Origin: Deltaproteobacteria bacterium | Lineage (GTDB): Bacteria; Desulfobacterota_C; Deferrisomatia; Deferrisomatales; JACRMM01 | Length of the DNA stretch: 5,819 bases | Reading direction: 5' to 3' | Assembly (NCBI GenBank): GCA_016218905.1 | Contig: JACRCS010000234.1 | Coordinates: forward strand, 1 to 5,819 | In this document: one piece after another, positions 1 to 5,578 of the stretch | Position numbering within the stretch: position 1 is the stretch's first letter | How the letters are laid out: every line of letters begins with the position of its first letter | The notes under the pieces: model-generated | What the model saw: the letters and a program-made list of their open reading frames with translations, nothing else | The model's database searches: none | Told to the model about the DNA's origin: nothing | Made by a program: the position numbers and the translations under genes

Positions 1-28
1 GCCGGACCCGGGACGAGCGCCCCCGCCT

Positions 29-84
29 GTGGGAGCGGCCTCCGGGCCGCGATAGGTTTTTGCTGCGGTATCGGCCGTCGGCCG
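29..84 (+). repeat. REP-like palindromic module, left copy
   Basis: Positions 29-53 begin with GTGGGA, continue into a stem GCGGCC (35-40), loop TCCG (41-44) and stem GGCCGC (45-50), and end in GAT. The same 25-base unit occurs twice near the right end of the window (5741-5765 on plus, 5795-5819 on minus). A second small hairpin, CGGCC-GTC-GGCCG, follows at 72-84. Its arm and loop geometry matches the hairpin that follows the right-hand copy (5768-5780). A conserved head next to a GC stem is typical of REP elements, which in other bacteria are mobilised by RAYT (Y1-type) transposases. No such gene is in this window. The module lies beyond the transporter terminator, as is usual for REPs. Confidence 0.72.
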
Positions 85-108
85 GAGACAACTCCACGGA
101 GCCTCGCG

Positions 109-141
109 AAAAGAAAAGGGCGTGGGCTAAAGCCCACGCCC
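109..141 (-). terminator. Intrinsic terminator of the HisKA-transporter operon
   Basis: Read on the minus strand, a perfect 10-bp stem (GGGCGTGGGC / GCCCACGCCC, plus positions 118-127 and 132-141) closes a 4-base TTTA loop and is followed at once by TTTTCTTTT (109-117). This is the classic rho-independent layout. It begins about 60 bases after the transporter stop codon. On the plus strand the hairpin is followed by a C-rich run, so it should terminate only leftward transcription. Confidence 0.9.
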
Positions 142-200
142 CCTCCTCCCTCAGAGCGCCCCCCTTTGAAAAGAGCGAGCCTGCGATACTCCGGTAGCGC

Positions 201-1493
201 TCACGCGCCCTGGGCCACCGGCTCTTCCAGCGGCAGTTGGGGCTCCACCTCGGGCTGCTTGGCGGCCTTCTCGCTCGGGAGCAGGAGCGACAGGGACGCG
301 CCGACGGCGAGCATCGCTCCGGCAGCGATGAAGCAGAGGGTGAAGGACCCGGTCCTCGCCTGGAGCATCTCCGAGAGCCGGCCCGTCACGAACCCGCCCA
401 CTCCCCAGGCCGTGAAGAGAACGCCATAGTTCAAGCCGAAATTCTTGAGGCCCCAGAAGTCCTTCGCGAGAGACGGGAAGAGGGAGAGGTTCGTCCCGTA
501 GTTGAAGCCGATGAGCGTCGCGAGCAGGACGAGGAGCGCCGGGCTCCCGGTGGATCCGACGATCGGGACCCCGACGAACATCAGCGCCGCCTGGGCTGCG
601 AGCATCAGGAAGAGGGTCGTGCTCCGGCCGATGCGATCGGAGAGGAGGCCAGCGACGATACGGCCGCCCGCGTTCCCGACGGCCATGATCGCCACGGCGA
701 GAAAGGCGAGGTCTCCGAGGCTCTTCTTCGCCAGACCCGCGACGCTCCCGATCACCATGAGACCTGCTCCCGAGCCGATGAAGAAGAGGAGCCAGAGGAG
801 GTAGAAGGACCGGGTCCGCAAGATCTCCCGAACTTTCAGGTCGCGCGATTGCGCCTTCGCGCTAGCCTTTGCCGCACCCCCTGCGAAGAGGTATCCCGGC
901 GGCGGGTTCACGAGCAGCAGGGCCAGACCTATGACGGCCCCAAGGAAGCCCAGGCCGAAGTAGATCATCGTCGACTGCAGCCCGAACGCGCCCAGGAGGT
1001 ATTGGGAGAGCGGGGCGATGTAGACCGACGCGAGGCCGAACCCGGAGACGACGAGCCCGGCGATGAGGCCCGTCTTCGCTGGCGGGAACCACTTCAGGGC
1101 GGGCGGCGTCGCGGCCGAGTATCCGAACCCGATCCCCGTGCCGACGAGCACCCCGAACCCGAGGACCCAGCTCAGGTAGTCCGTCGTCTGGCCGATCCAG
1201 AGGAAGCCCGCCCCCACCAGCAGGCCCCCGAGCGAGGCGGTAAACCGCGGGCCGATTCGGTCCTGACAGCGCCCGGCCAGGATCATCGCGAACGCGAAGA
1301 CGAGGCAGCAGACGGCGTAGGGGTCGTTGATGGAACTCGGATCCCAGCGGAAAGCCCCCGGTCCCCCCGCTTCGATGGAGTGCTTGATCTCCCCCTTGAA
1401 GAGGCTCCAGGCGTAGAGGACGCCCAAGGCGAGGTTGATTCCGGTTCCCGCGAAGGTGACGATCCACCCGCGATGCGTCTTCGGTCCGACCAT
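201..1493 (-). CDS. MFS transporter, oxalate/formate antiporter-like (OFA) family
   Basis: A 430-residue inner-membrane secondary transporter, probably for a small monocarboxylate or dicarboxylate; the substrate cannot be read from sequence. I see about twelve hydrophobic segments, roughly 11-31, 57-73, 84-103, 107-125, 142-160, 171-195, 228-253, 260-283, 291-313, 319-338, 353-371 and 383-405. The MFS motif A occurs in both halves: GRCQDRIGPR at 74-83 and the weaker LLSDRIGR at 283-290. A cytoplasmic loop (about 204-226) separates the halves, and the tail after 406 is charged and Pro/Glu-rich. The RGW start, the LYAWSLF segment in helix 1 and the NYGTNLSLFP stretch near 331-340 are typical of OFA members. 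GAAAGGAG (1499-1506) lies 5 bases before the ATG. The gene begins 16 bases after the HisKA gene, so the two are very likely co-transcribed, and it ends before a strong terminator. Family confident; substrate unknown. Confidence 0.92.
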   Translation of the reverse strand: MVGPKTHRGWIVTFAGTGINLALGVLYAWSLFKGEIKHSIEAGGPGAFRWDPSSINDPYAVCCLVFAFAMILAGRCQDRIGPRFTASLGGLLVGAGFLWIGQTTDYLSWVLGFGVLVGTGIGFGYSAATPPALKWFPPAKTGLIAGLVVSGFGLASVYIAPLSQYLLGAFGLQSTMIYFGLGFLGAVIGLALLLVNPPPGYLFAGGAAKASAKAQSRDLKVREILRTRSFYLLWLLFFIGSGAGLMVIGSVAGLAKKSLGDLAFLAVAIMAVGNAGGRIVAGLLSDRIGRSTTLFLMLAAQAALMFVGVPIVGSTGSPALLVLLATLIGFNYGTNLSLFPSLAKDFWGLKNFGLNYGVLFTAWGVGGFVTGRLSEMLQARTGSFTLCFIAAGAMLAVGASLSLLLPSEKAAKQPEVEPQLPLEEPVAQGA

Positions 1494-1509
1494 GATGGCT
1501 CCTTTCTGC

Positions 1510-1782
1510 TCAGGGGGTCGCGGGCGAGGCGAGGTCCTCTCCGTCGTCGAGGCCGTGACGCCTCAGGTCGAGGAGGTCGTCGATCTCGCGGGCGAGCCGT
1601 TCGGCTTCCGCGTGGATGATGCGAAGGAAGCTCAGCCGCTTCTCCGGCTCCGGGACGTCGTAGCAGAGCATGATCTCCGAGAACGAGCGGATGGACGTCA
1701 GCGGAGTGCGCAGCCGGTGGCCGAGCTCGGAGAGGGCTTCTCTCCGACCGGCCGTGTCCGCGTGAAGGGGCATATCGTCCAT
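1510..1782 (-). CDS. Stand-alone histidine-kinase HisKA (DHp) domain protein
   Basis: A 90-residue protein that is nearly all one dimerisation/phosphoacceptor domain. Helix 1 carries an H-box, LGHRLRTPLTSI (20-31), with the candidate phospho-histidine at H22. A helix about 48-76 ends in a typical X-region, ERLAREIDDLLDL (61-73). There is no sensor, HAMP, transmembrane or ATP-binding (N, G1, G2 box) region, and the gene stops after about 17 further residues. In active kinases the histidine is normally followed by Glu or Asp, which helps catalysis; here it is Arg23, so self-phosphorylation would be impaired even with a partner ATPase. I chose the ATG at 1782 because GGGAGGAG lies 6 bases upstream. 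The same frame is open to an ATG at 1866, but that would start inside the promoter. It is the first gene of the transporter operon. It may be a docking or dimerisation partner for a kinase or regulator encoded elsewhere, or a decayed kinase. No larger kinase remnant is visible upstream. Confidence 0.8.
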   Translation of the reverse strand: MDDMPLHADTAGRREALSELGHRLRTPLTSIRSFSEIMLCYDVPEPEKRLSFLRIIHAEAERLAREIDDLLDLRRHGLDDGEDLASPATP

Positions 1783-1788
1783 GGCGTT

Positions 1789-1796
1789 CTCCTCCC
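1789..1796 (-). promoter_or_regulatory. Ribosome binding site deciding the HisKA-protein start
   Basis: GGGAGGAG on the minus strand, with 6 bases to the ATG at 1782. It supports the 90-residue form over the 118-residue reading frame. Confidence 0.8.
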
Positions 1797-1849
1797 GTGG
1801 GCCGGGCCACCACCTTCGAGCGGCGGCCCCATCGTCGTCGCGAGAGAAG

Positions 1850-1866
1850 AGCAAACGGCGTTCCAA
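1850..1866 (-). promoter_or_regulatory. Sigma-54 (-24/-12) promoter of the HisKA-transporter operon
   Basis: The minus strand reads TTGGAACG-CCGT-TTGCT. The sigma-54 consensus is YTGGCACG-N4-TTGCW, so there is one mismatch in the conserved positions, and the invariant GG (1863-1864) and GC (1851-1852) are separated by the required 10 bases. Transcription would start near 1838-1842, giving a 5' leader of about 55-60 bases. Promoters of this class need an ATP-driven enhancer-binding protein; suitable upstream palindromes are present at 1962-2101. No sigma-70 promoter of comparable quality is visible here. Confidence 0.8.
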
Positions 1867-1961
1867 GCCTTAGGGAAAAATCTGCCGTGCGCAATTTCGC
1901 AAGAAAATCCTGGACTTAGACCGTCAAAGAGGCGGACGGGTGCGGGCGATGAGGGGGTCCG
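1867..1961. other. Spacer between promoter and enhancer sites
   Basis: This noncoding stretch includes an A+T-richer patch (about 1872-1910) unlike its surroundings, which could favour DNA bending between enhancer sites and promoter. It contains a half-site TTTCGCA (1895-1901), preceded by GCGCAA, forming an imperfect palindrome. I do not see a clear IHF consensus. Confidence 0.4.
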
Positions 1962-1979
1962 TCTCGCAGGGATGCGAAA
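1962..1979. promoter_or_regulatory. Enhancer (upstream activator) site 1
   Basis: TCTCGCA-GGGA-TGCGAAA matches the symmetric site TTTCGCA-N4-TGCGAAA at 13 of 14 arm positions. Its centre is about 106 bases upstream of the -24 element, within the usual range for sigma-54 activators. Confidence 0.7.
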
Positions 1980-1991
1980 GACGTTTCGTGG

Positions 1992-2007
1992 GACCTTTCG
2001 AGAGGTC
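1992..2007. repeat. Palindrome between enhancer sites 1 and 2
   Basis: GACCT (1992-1996) and AGGTC (2003-2007) flank a TCGA core, with one mismatched pair. It differs in sequence from the three enhancer sites, so it may bind another protein or be chance in GC-rich DNA. Confidence 0.35.
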
Positions 2008-2029
2008 TGCGGATGGGCGCGTGGGCGAG

Positions 2030-2046
2030 CGCTGGCTGCGCCAGCG
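2030..2046. repeat. Perfect 7-bp inverted repeat with 3-base centre
   Basis: CGCTGGC (2030-2036), TGC, GCCAGCG (2040-2046), lying just before enhancer site 2. There is no T-run on either side, so it is not an intrinsic terminator. It could be an operator or a hairpin in read-through RNA from the acyl-CoA dehydrogenase gene. Confidence 0.4.
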
Positions 2047-2053
2047 GACGTGT

Positions 2054-2071
2054 TTTCGCAACCATGCGACC
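2054..2071. promoter_or_regulatory. Enhancer (upstream activator) site 2
   Basis: TTTCGCA-ACCA-TGCGACC matches TTTCGCA-N4-TGCGAAA at 12 of 14 arm positions. It is centred 30 bases (about three helical turns) from site 3, so two regulator dimers could bind the same DNA face. Confidence 0.68.
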
Positions 2072-2083
2072 GGAGCGAGGCAC

Positions 2084-2101
2084 TTTCGCAGGATTGCGAA
2101 T
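2084..2101. promoter_or_regulatory. Enhancer (upstream activator) site 3
   Basis: TTTCGCA-GGAT-TGCGAAT is the most symmetric copy (13 of 14 arm positions). Its centre is about 230 bases from the -24 element, and it is the last site before the MITE-like element. Confidence 0.7.
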
Positions 2102-2138
2102 GGCTGGCGGGCGCGCGACCGGCGCCGCTGCCCGCACC

Positions 2139-2258
2139 TAGTGTCCCGTCCGGGAAGTTCCTACCTGCTATCCAGTCCCTGCGTGTGGCCGAACGGCGCT
2201 GATTCGCCGCCGTTCGTCCTGCTGATCGTTATGCGCGAATCAACCGCACGGGACACTA
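2139..2258. mobile_element. MITE-like element with terminal inverted repeats and TA flanks
   Basis: TAGTGTCCCGT (2139-2149) and ACGGGACACTA (2248-2258) are perfect 11-base inverted ends. Similarity continues inward, with 17 of the outer 23 positions matching. If the outer TA on each side is the target duplication, the element is 116 bp (2141-2256) with GTGTCCCGT ends. TA duplication is the habit of IS630/Tc1-type transposases. The interior is noncoding and holds a 9-bp hairpin, CGAACGGCG (2190-2198) with CGCCGTTCG (2208-2216). Its right end lies on the dehydrogenase stop codon: the TA plus the element's first base form TAG, and the sequence beyond the left TA also starts with G, so removing the element would still leave TAG. 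No transposase is present, so it would have to be moved in trans. Confidence 0.7.
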
Positions 2259-3413
2259 GAACTGGATCTTTCCCTTCAACAGCTGCCGGGCGATCACGAG
2301 CTTCTCGATCTCCTTCGCGCCCTCGTAGATCTCGACGATCTTCGCGTCGCGATAGAACCGGCTGATGTCCATGTCATCGAAGTAGCCGTAGCCGCCGTGA
2401 AGTTGGAGCGCCTCGTCGACGACCTTGACGCCCACCTCGCCCGCGTACCACTTCGCCATCGAGATCAGCGCGGGCTCGATCTCACCCTGGTCCACCTTCC
2501 AGGCGGCCTTGTAGACGAGATTGCGGGCCGCTTCCGTCAGGGTGGCCATCTCGGCCAGCTTGCCCTGCACGATCTCCCGTTCGGCGAGCGGGCCTCCGAA
2601 GACCTCCCGCGTCTTGACGTGCCTCAGCGCCATCTCCAGGGCGCCCTGGGCGATCCCCACCCCCTGGGCCGCGGCGCCGGGCCGCGAGCGGTTGAAGAAC
2701 GCCATGAAACAGTCGAAGCCCTTTCCCTCCGGTCCGATCCGGTTCTCTTCGGGCACCCACACGTCGGCAAAGGTCACCTCCGCCGTGTCGCTGGCCCGGA
2801 TCCCGAGCTTCCCGTGGAGCTTCCGCCGGGAGACGCCGCTCCTGTCCGCCTCGATGAGGAGGACGCTGTGGCGCCCGGTCCTCGACTCCGCCTCGGGGTT
2901 CGTCTGGCAGAGGGCGACGTAGAAGTCGCAGATCGTGCCGTTCGAGATGAACATCTTCGAGCCGTTGATGACGTATCCTCCATCCTTCCGGACCGCGCTC
3001 GTCGAGACCGCCGTGACGTCGCTCCCCGCGTTCGGTTCCGTGACGGCCACGGCCGAGATCTTCCCGCCACGGCAGACCGCCGGCAGATAGCGCTCCTTCT
3101 GCTCCTCGGTGCCGAAGGCGAGCAGCATCTCGCAGCCGAAGGAGAGGATCGCGATCTGGGTACCGAGGCCGGGATCTACGCGCCAGAACTCCTCCATGAC
3201 GAGGACAGTCTCGAGGTACCCGTAGCCGGCTCCGCCGTACTTCTCGTCCACGAACAGGCCGACGAAGCCGAGCTCTCGGGCTCGCTCGAGGAGTCTGGGG
3301 TCGGCCGCCTCTCGTAGATCGCACTCGCGGGCGACTTTCGGGAATTCTCCTTCGGCGAACTCCCTGGCGGCTCGCTTGAGGTCCGTCTGTTCGGGGCTGA
3401 GACGAAAGTTCAT
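2256..3413 (-). CDS. Acyl-CoA dehydrogenase (FAD-dependent)
   Basis: A 385-residue soluble flavoenzyme that would oxidise an acyl-CoA to the 2,3-enoyl-CoA and pass electrons to electron-transfer flavoprotein. The length and the order of N-terminal helical, middle beta and C-terminal helical domains are normal for the family. The first family signature is AVTEPNAGSDV (123-133). The second is QLHGGYGYFDDMDISRFYRD (337-356), and the usual catalytic base is Glu364 in IYEG (362-365). The ATG at 3413 is chosen because GGGAGGT precedes it and because the protein then starts like other members (FRLSPEQ); the frame extends 71 codons further into the intergenic gap without family similarity. It is divergent from the CoA ligase, which makes a shared acyl-degradation role likely. 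Chain length is not readable. The FNRSRPGAAAQG stretch near 240-251 recalls dehydrogenases of alicyclic or branched acyl-CoAs, but this is only a weak hint. The stop codon is abutted by a MITE-like element. Confidence 0.93.
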   Translation of the reverse strand: MNFRLSPEQTDLKRAAREFAEGEFPKVARECDLREAADPRLLERARELGFVGLFVDEKYGGAGYGYLETVLVMEEFWRVDPGLGTQIAILSFGCEMLLAFGTEEQKERYLPAVCRGGKISAVAVTEPNAGSDVTAVSTSAVRKDGGYVINGSKMFISNGTICDFYVALCQTNPEAESRTGRHSVLLIEADRSGVSRRKLHGKLGIRASDTAEVTFADVWVPEENRIGPEGKGFDCFMAFFNRSRPGAAAQGVGIAQGALEMALRHVKTREVFGGPLAEREIVQGKLAEMATLTEAARNLVYKAAWKVDQGEIEPALISMAKWYAGEVGVKVVDEALQLHGGYGYFDDMDISRFYRDAKIVEIYEGAKEIEKLVIARQLLKGKIQF

Positions 3414-3417
3414 GGGT

Positions 3418-3424
3418 ACCTCCC
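3418..3424 (-). promoter_or_regulatory. Ribosome binding site deciding the dehydrogenase start
   Basis: GGGAGGT on the minus strand; its GGAGG core is 5 bases from the ATG at 3413. It rules against the upstream ATG at 3626. Confidence 0.8.
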
Positions 3425-3478
3425 TGCAGCGTTCTTCGCCGTCGGCGGTTCGTTTCAGGAGACGATACAGACGTGATA

Positions 3479-3493
3479 CCTCGGCCGCCGAGG
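3479..3493. promoter_or_regulatory. Palindrome 1 in the divergent intergenic gap
   Basis: CCTCGGC-C-GCCGAGG is a perfect 7+1+7 palindrome about 66-80 bases upstream of the dehydrogenase start. It is a possible operator in the 284-bp gap between the divergent genes. The gap otherwise holds no convincing promoter on either strand. GC-rich palindromes occur by chance, so the call is tentative. Confidence 0.35.
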
Positions 3494-3502
3494 CCCGTCC
3501 AG

Positions 3503-3517
3503 GCCCACGGCGTGGGC
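3503..3517. promoter_or_regulatory. Palindrome 2 in the divergent intergenic gap
   Basis: GCCCACG-G-CGTGGGC is a second perfect 7+1+7 palindrome. Its centre is 24 bases from palindrome 1, but its sequence differs. Two equal-sized palindromes this close may mark a shared control region for both divergent genes. The GCCCACG arm also occurs in the terminator stem at 118-141. Confidence 0.35.
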
Positions 3518-3685
3518 GCCGACGAACTGCTTCTGCACAGTCGCGAAGGAGGCCCTCCGAAAGTGGTCCGGTCCTCTCGCAAGGTCGCCAATCACGGCGG
3601 CCAGGCGTACTCTGTGCTTCGGACAAGGTGCTTCCGCTCTCCGATGCACCCGGTTCGGTTGCGGGGTATCTGCAGGGGGCAGATC

Positions 3686-3692
3686 GAGGAGG
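3686..3692 (+). promoter_or_regulatory. Ribosome binding site deciding the CoA-ligase start
   Basis: GAGGAGG, 5 bases before the ATG at 3698. The frame is open back to 3473, but that extension lies in the intergenic gap and shows no family similarity. Confidence 0.8.
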
Positions 3693-3697
3693 CGAGC

Positions 3698-5206
3698 ATG
3701 AACTTGGCCCGACTGCTCTCGGAACGCGCCGCCTTGAGCCGCGGCAAGCCGGCCGCCGTGTTCGAAGGAACTCCGTACACCTTCGGCGCGTTCGATCGGG
3801 AGGTGGAGCGCTACGCCGGCGTGCTCCAACGGGCGGGGATCGGCCCCGGCGACCGCGTGGCCGTCCAGCTCCCGAAGAGGATGGAGTTCCTCTTCGCTCA
3901 CTTCGGCGCGCTCTCCCTGGGAGCGATTACCCTTCCGCTCAACGCCGACTACCGCGCGGAGGAGGTGGGCTACTTCCTCGGCGACTCCCGGCCCTCCCTC
4001 ATGGTCACGGATCGAGAGCGGTCGGAGCGGAGCGCGGGCGTTCTGCGCGAGGCGGCGGTCCGGCCCCTCCTGGTCGACGCCGACCCGGACCGGCCTGAGA
4101 GCCTCGCCCGGTACCTCTCCCAGGCTCCGGAACGCTTCGAGCGGCCGTACGCAGCCGACGGCGACGACGTCGCCATGCTCTGCTACACATCGGGCACCAC
4201 CGGCCGCTCCAAGGCGGCGATGATCAGCCACCGCAATCTGATCTCCAACACCCTCGCCCTCCACTCCGCCTGGGAGTGGACCGATCGGGACGTCCTCCTC
4301 CACGTCCTACCCCTCTTCCACGTCCACGGCCTCAATGTGGCCGCCACGGGGAGCCTCTACGCCGGCGCGACCATGATCATGCACGAGCGGTTCGAGCCGA
4401 GGAGGGTCTGGGACACCCTCGAGCGGGAACGCTGCACTCTCCTGATGGCGGTCCCAACGATCTACCAGCGCCTCCTCGCCGAATGGGGATCCCTCGGGCG
4501 CACCCCCGATCTGAGTAGCCTGCGGGTCTTCATTTCCGGCTCGGCCCCCCTCTCGGACCCCCTCTTCCGACGCTTCGAGAGCGCGACGGGCTTCCGGATC
4601 TTGGAGCGGTACGGGATGAGCGAGACCGGCATGAACGTCTCCAACCCGATCGAGCCGAAGGGCCGAAAACCGATGAGCGTGGGCTACCCGCTGCCCGGCG
4701 TGGAGATCCGGATCGTTTCCCAAGAGGGCGGAGACGTCCCCGGGGGCGATGTGGGGGAGGTCTGGATCCGCGGCGAGAACGTCTTCCGCGGATACTGGGA
4801 GATGCCGGAAAAGACCGCGGAGTCCTTCTCCAACGGTTGGTTTCGCTCGGGGGATCTGGGCTACCTGGATCCGAGCGACGGCGGCAGGCTCTACCTCGTC
4901 GGAAGGGCGAAGGAGCTCATCATCACCGGCGGTTACAATGTCTATCCGAAGGAGATCGAAAACGTCCTCGAGGCGCACGAGGCGGTCCGGGAGGCGGCCG
5001 TGGTCGGGATCCTCGACGACGAGTTCGGAGAACGGGTCGTGGCCTTCGTGGTCCCCATGGAGAGCGGCAGGGCTCCGGCCCCCGAGGAGCTGATCGTAGC
5101 CTGCAAACAGAAGCTCGCCGGCTACAAGTGCCCGAAGGAGGTACGCTACGTGGAAGCGCTGCCGCGAAACGCGATGGGGAAGATCCAGAAGAGCGCCCTC
5201 CGGTAG
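3698..5206 (+). CDS. AMP-forming acyl-CoA synthetase, MatB/ACSF3-like
   Basis: A 502-residue cytosolic enzyme of the acyl-adenylate-forming superfamily; it would join a carboxylate to CoA using ATP through an acyl-AMP. The motifs are complete: phosphate loop YTSGTTGRSK (163-172), A5 ERYGMSE (303-309), A7 SGDLGY with Asp386, A8 VGRAKELIITGGYN (401-414) with Arg403, and the C-terminal adenylation lysine Lys495 in NAMGKIQK. The short length (about 500 residues), the MSETGMNVSNP stretch (307-317), PLPGVEIRI and the ISGSAPL motif (279-285) resemble malonyl-CoA synthetases (MatB, ACSF3). From memory, Arg258 in VPTIYQRL aligns with the Arg that holds the free carboxylate in MatB, which would favour a malonate-like substrate. 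A medium- or long-chain fatty-acyl ligase remains possible. It is divergent from the acyl-CoA dehydrogenase, consistent with an activate-then-oxidise pair; that pairing fits a fatty or branched acid better than malonate. Confidence 0.92.
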   Translation: MNLARLLSERAALSRGKPAAVFEGTPYTFGAFDREVERYAGVLQRAGIGPGDRVAVQLPKRMEFLFAHFGALSLGAITLPLNADYRAEEVGYFLGDSRPSLMVTDRERSERSAGVLREAAVRPLLVDADPDRPESLARYLSQAPERFERPYAADGDDVAMLCYTSGTTGRSKAAMISHRNLISNTLALHSAWEWTDRDVLLHVLPLFHVHGLNVAATGSLYAGATMIMHERFEPRRVWDTLERERCTLLMAVPTIYQRLLAEWGSLGRTPDLSSLRVFISGSAPLSDPLFRRFESATGFRILERYGMSETGMNVSNPIEPKGRKPMSVGYPLPGVEIRIVSQEGGDVPGGDVGEVWIRGENVFRGYWEMPEKTAESFSNGWFRSGDLGYLDPSDGGRLYLVGRAKELIITGGYNVYPKEIENVLEAHEAVREAAVVGILDDEFGERVVAFVVPMESGRAPAPEELIVACKQKLAGYKCPKEVRYVEALPRNAMGKIQKSALR

Positions 5207-5238
5207 CGCTTCCTCACTGGCCTAACAGGCCCCTGAAT

Positions 5239-5262
5239 CCCGGGGAGAGCATCGTCCCCGGG
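5239..5262. other. Hairpin between convergent genes
   Basis: CCCGGGGA (5239-5246) pairs with TCCCCGGG (5255-5262) over an 8-base loop, 33 bases after the CoA-ligase stop. A smaller GGCCT-AAC-AGGCC hairpin precedes it at 5219-5231. No T-run follows on either strand, so a canonical intrinsic terminator is not supported. It may slow RNA polymerase or protect the 3' end, in a gap where two transcripts converge. Confidence 0.45.
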
Positions 5263-5298
5263 CGTGGGGTGCCCGCAGGCTGTTCTTTCAGCAGCTTG

Positions 5299-5565
5299 CT
5301 ATTCTGGGCTCCACCCGAGTTGCGCCTCGAGTTCAGCTAGATCGATGACGGGTCTCTCGACCTGCGGAGACTCTCCGCTCAGGGCCAGCAGGGCTGCCTC
5401 GACGCGCTGGCAGGCCGTCGCGACCTCACCGCACGCATCCTGCAGGCGTTGCTCGGCCGGCTCCCAACCCACCTGCCACGCGCCGTAGACTTCGTTCAGG
5501 CGCTGAACCCAGAGGTTCAGCTCTCCGACTGCTTTCTCGATGCGCGCATCTTTTCTGAGTTGCAT
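5299..5565 (-). CDS. Small helical protein of unknown function
   Basis: I do not recognise this 88-residue protein. It is predicted to be soluble and largely helical. Residues 3-30 (ARIEKAVGELNLWVQRLNEV within it) and 35-64 form two amphipathic stretches with regular Leu, Val and Ala spacing, compatible with a helical hairpin or coiled coil. An acidic tail (69-88) follows. It contains four Trp in all (19, 30, 34, 85), many for its size, and two Cys (45, 52). There is no signal peptide or membrane segment. The ATG at 5565 is chosen because GGAGA lies 8 bases upstream. The frame is open to 5796, but that part runs through the REP repeats and looks noncoding. The gene converges with the CoA ligase. 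It could be a hypothetical gene of narrow distribution; a chance reading frame is possible because GC-rich DNA has few stops. Confidence 0.55.
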   Translation of the reverse strand: MQLRKDARIEKAVGELNLWVQRLNEVYGAWQVGWEPAEQRLQDACGEVATACQRVEAALLALSGESPQVERPVIDLAELEAQLGWSPE

Positions 5566-5573
5566 AGGTCCAT

Positions 5574-5578
5574 TCTCC
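5574..5578 (-). promoter_or_regulatory. Probable ribosome binding site of the small protein
   Basis: GGAGA on the minus strand, 8 bases before the ATG at 5565. It is modest in strength and is the main argument for that start. Confidence 0.5.

Noticed and set aside
237..1619. Long plus-strand open frame (460 codons) opposite the transporter
   Set aside because: Its translation is dominated by Arg, Glu, Gly and Pro, the usual antisense shadow of a GC-rich membrane protein gene, and the opposite strand encodes an unmistakable MFS protein.
1916..2137. 73-codon minus-strand frame in the enhancer region
   Set aside because: Ala, Pro and Arg-rich composition, no ribosome binding site, and it covers the repeated regulatory palindromes.
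2397..3317. Plus-strand open frame opposite the acyl-CoA dehydrogenase
   Set aside because: Low-complexity shadow; the minus strand carries both family signatures and the catalytic Glu.
3586..3614. Possible sigma-70 promoter for the ligase, TCGCCA-N17-TACTCT
   Set aside because: Only 4 of 6 and 3 of 6 consensus matches; such matches are expected by chance in 284 bases.
3414..3626. 71-codon N-terminal extension of the dehydrogenase
   Set aside because: No family similarity; a strong ribosome binding site supports the start at 3413.
3455..4303. Minus-strand open frame covering the divergent gap and the ligase 5' part
   Set aside because: Shadow of the ligase gene, with no recognisable domain and no ribosome binding site.
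5239..5262. Hairpin as an intrinsic terminator for the CoA ligase
   Set aside because: The stem is good but no T-run follows on either strand; kept only as a hairpin.
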